NCBI RefSeq assembly: GCF_014212355.1
Contig: NZ_JACKXD010000003.1
Location: 556,128-620,127, forward strand
Direction: 5' to 3'
DNA length: 64,000 nucleotides
From: Halobellus ruber
Lineage (GTDB): Archaea; Halobacteriota; Halobacteria; Halobacteriales; Haloferacaceae
In this document: positions 63,999 through 64,000 of the stretch, piece after piece
How the letters are laid out: every line of letters starts with the position of its first letter
Numbering within the stretch: the stretch's first letter is position 1
The notes under the pieces: model-generated
Told to the model about the DNA's origin: nothing
Databases searched by the model: none
Seen by the model: only the letters and a program-made list of their open reading frames with translations
Made by a program: the position numbers and the translations under genes

Positions 63999-64000
63999 CG

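Overview
This window comes from the main chromosome of a halophilic archaeon (class Halobacteria). The evidence is very high GC in third codon positions, strongly acidic proteins, archaeal ribosomal proteins (S19e, S6e), a class I lysyl-tRNA synthetase, leaderless genes with TATA boxes about 25-27 nt before the start codon, Tat/lipobox signal peptides, and a 5S rRNA followed by tRNA-Cys as in haloarchaeal rRNA operons. The genus cannot be fixed from sequence alone.

Layout. 0-22.8 kb is ordinary core chromosome: rps19e, a flippase-like membrane protein, thiL, two site-2 proteases, a MobB-like/MoaE fusion, pyrH-lysS, three universal stress proteins (one frameshifted), a coproheme decarboxylase/ABM fusion (PitA type), an aldo-keto reductase, a BBE-type flavoprotein, pepF, rps6e, an M29 aminopeptidase, 6-phosphogluconate dehydrogenase and a membrane-anchored [2Fe-2S] ferredoxin. 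A tRNA-Arg(CCG) at 22.7 kb marks the edge of an accessory region. Its 3' end is repeated twice just downstream, as expected for old integration scars.

22.8-39.6 kb is AT-richer and contains broken genes. It starts with two unrelated proteins carrying restriction-endonuclease-like cores (one with two C-terminal repeats, one DUF4268). A signalling block follows: a two-domain KaiC-like ATPase overlapping a histidine kinase gene, a decayed paralogue of that kinase, a PAS kinase broken by one TAG codon, a HTH-10 regulator, a REC-PAS-PAS-PAS kinase and small regulators. Three copies of an ~80-bp palindromic element (26.0, 35.2 and 37.1 kb) adjoin gene fragments. A decayed secretion-type ATPase gene lies at 39 kb.

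39.6-64 kb returns to chromosomal style: a PAS-GAF histidine kinase, photolyase, an AI-2E-type transporter, and a phosphorus-scavenging island (phnDCEE for phosphonate/phosphite-type ligands, then ugpBAECQ for glycerol-3-phosphate and glycerophosphodiesters). After it come a DUF4010/MgtC-like protein, a zinc alcohol dehydrogenase, a pilin-like protein coupled to a VOC protein, dihydrofolate reductase, NAD(P)HX epimerase, secreted and hypothetical proteins, and finally tRNA-Cys and 5S rRNA on the minus strand.

The best candidates for something undescribed are the oriented palindromic element, the endonuclease-fold protein with tandem C-terminal repeats, and the KaiC/histidine-kinase operon inside the island.
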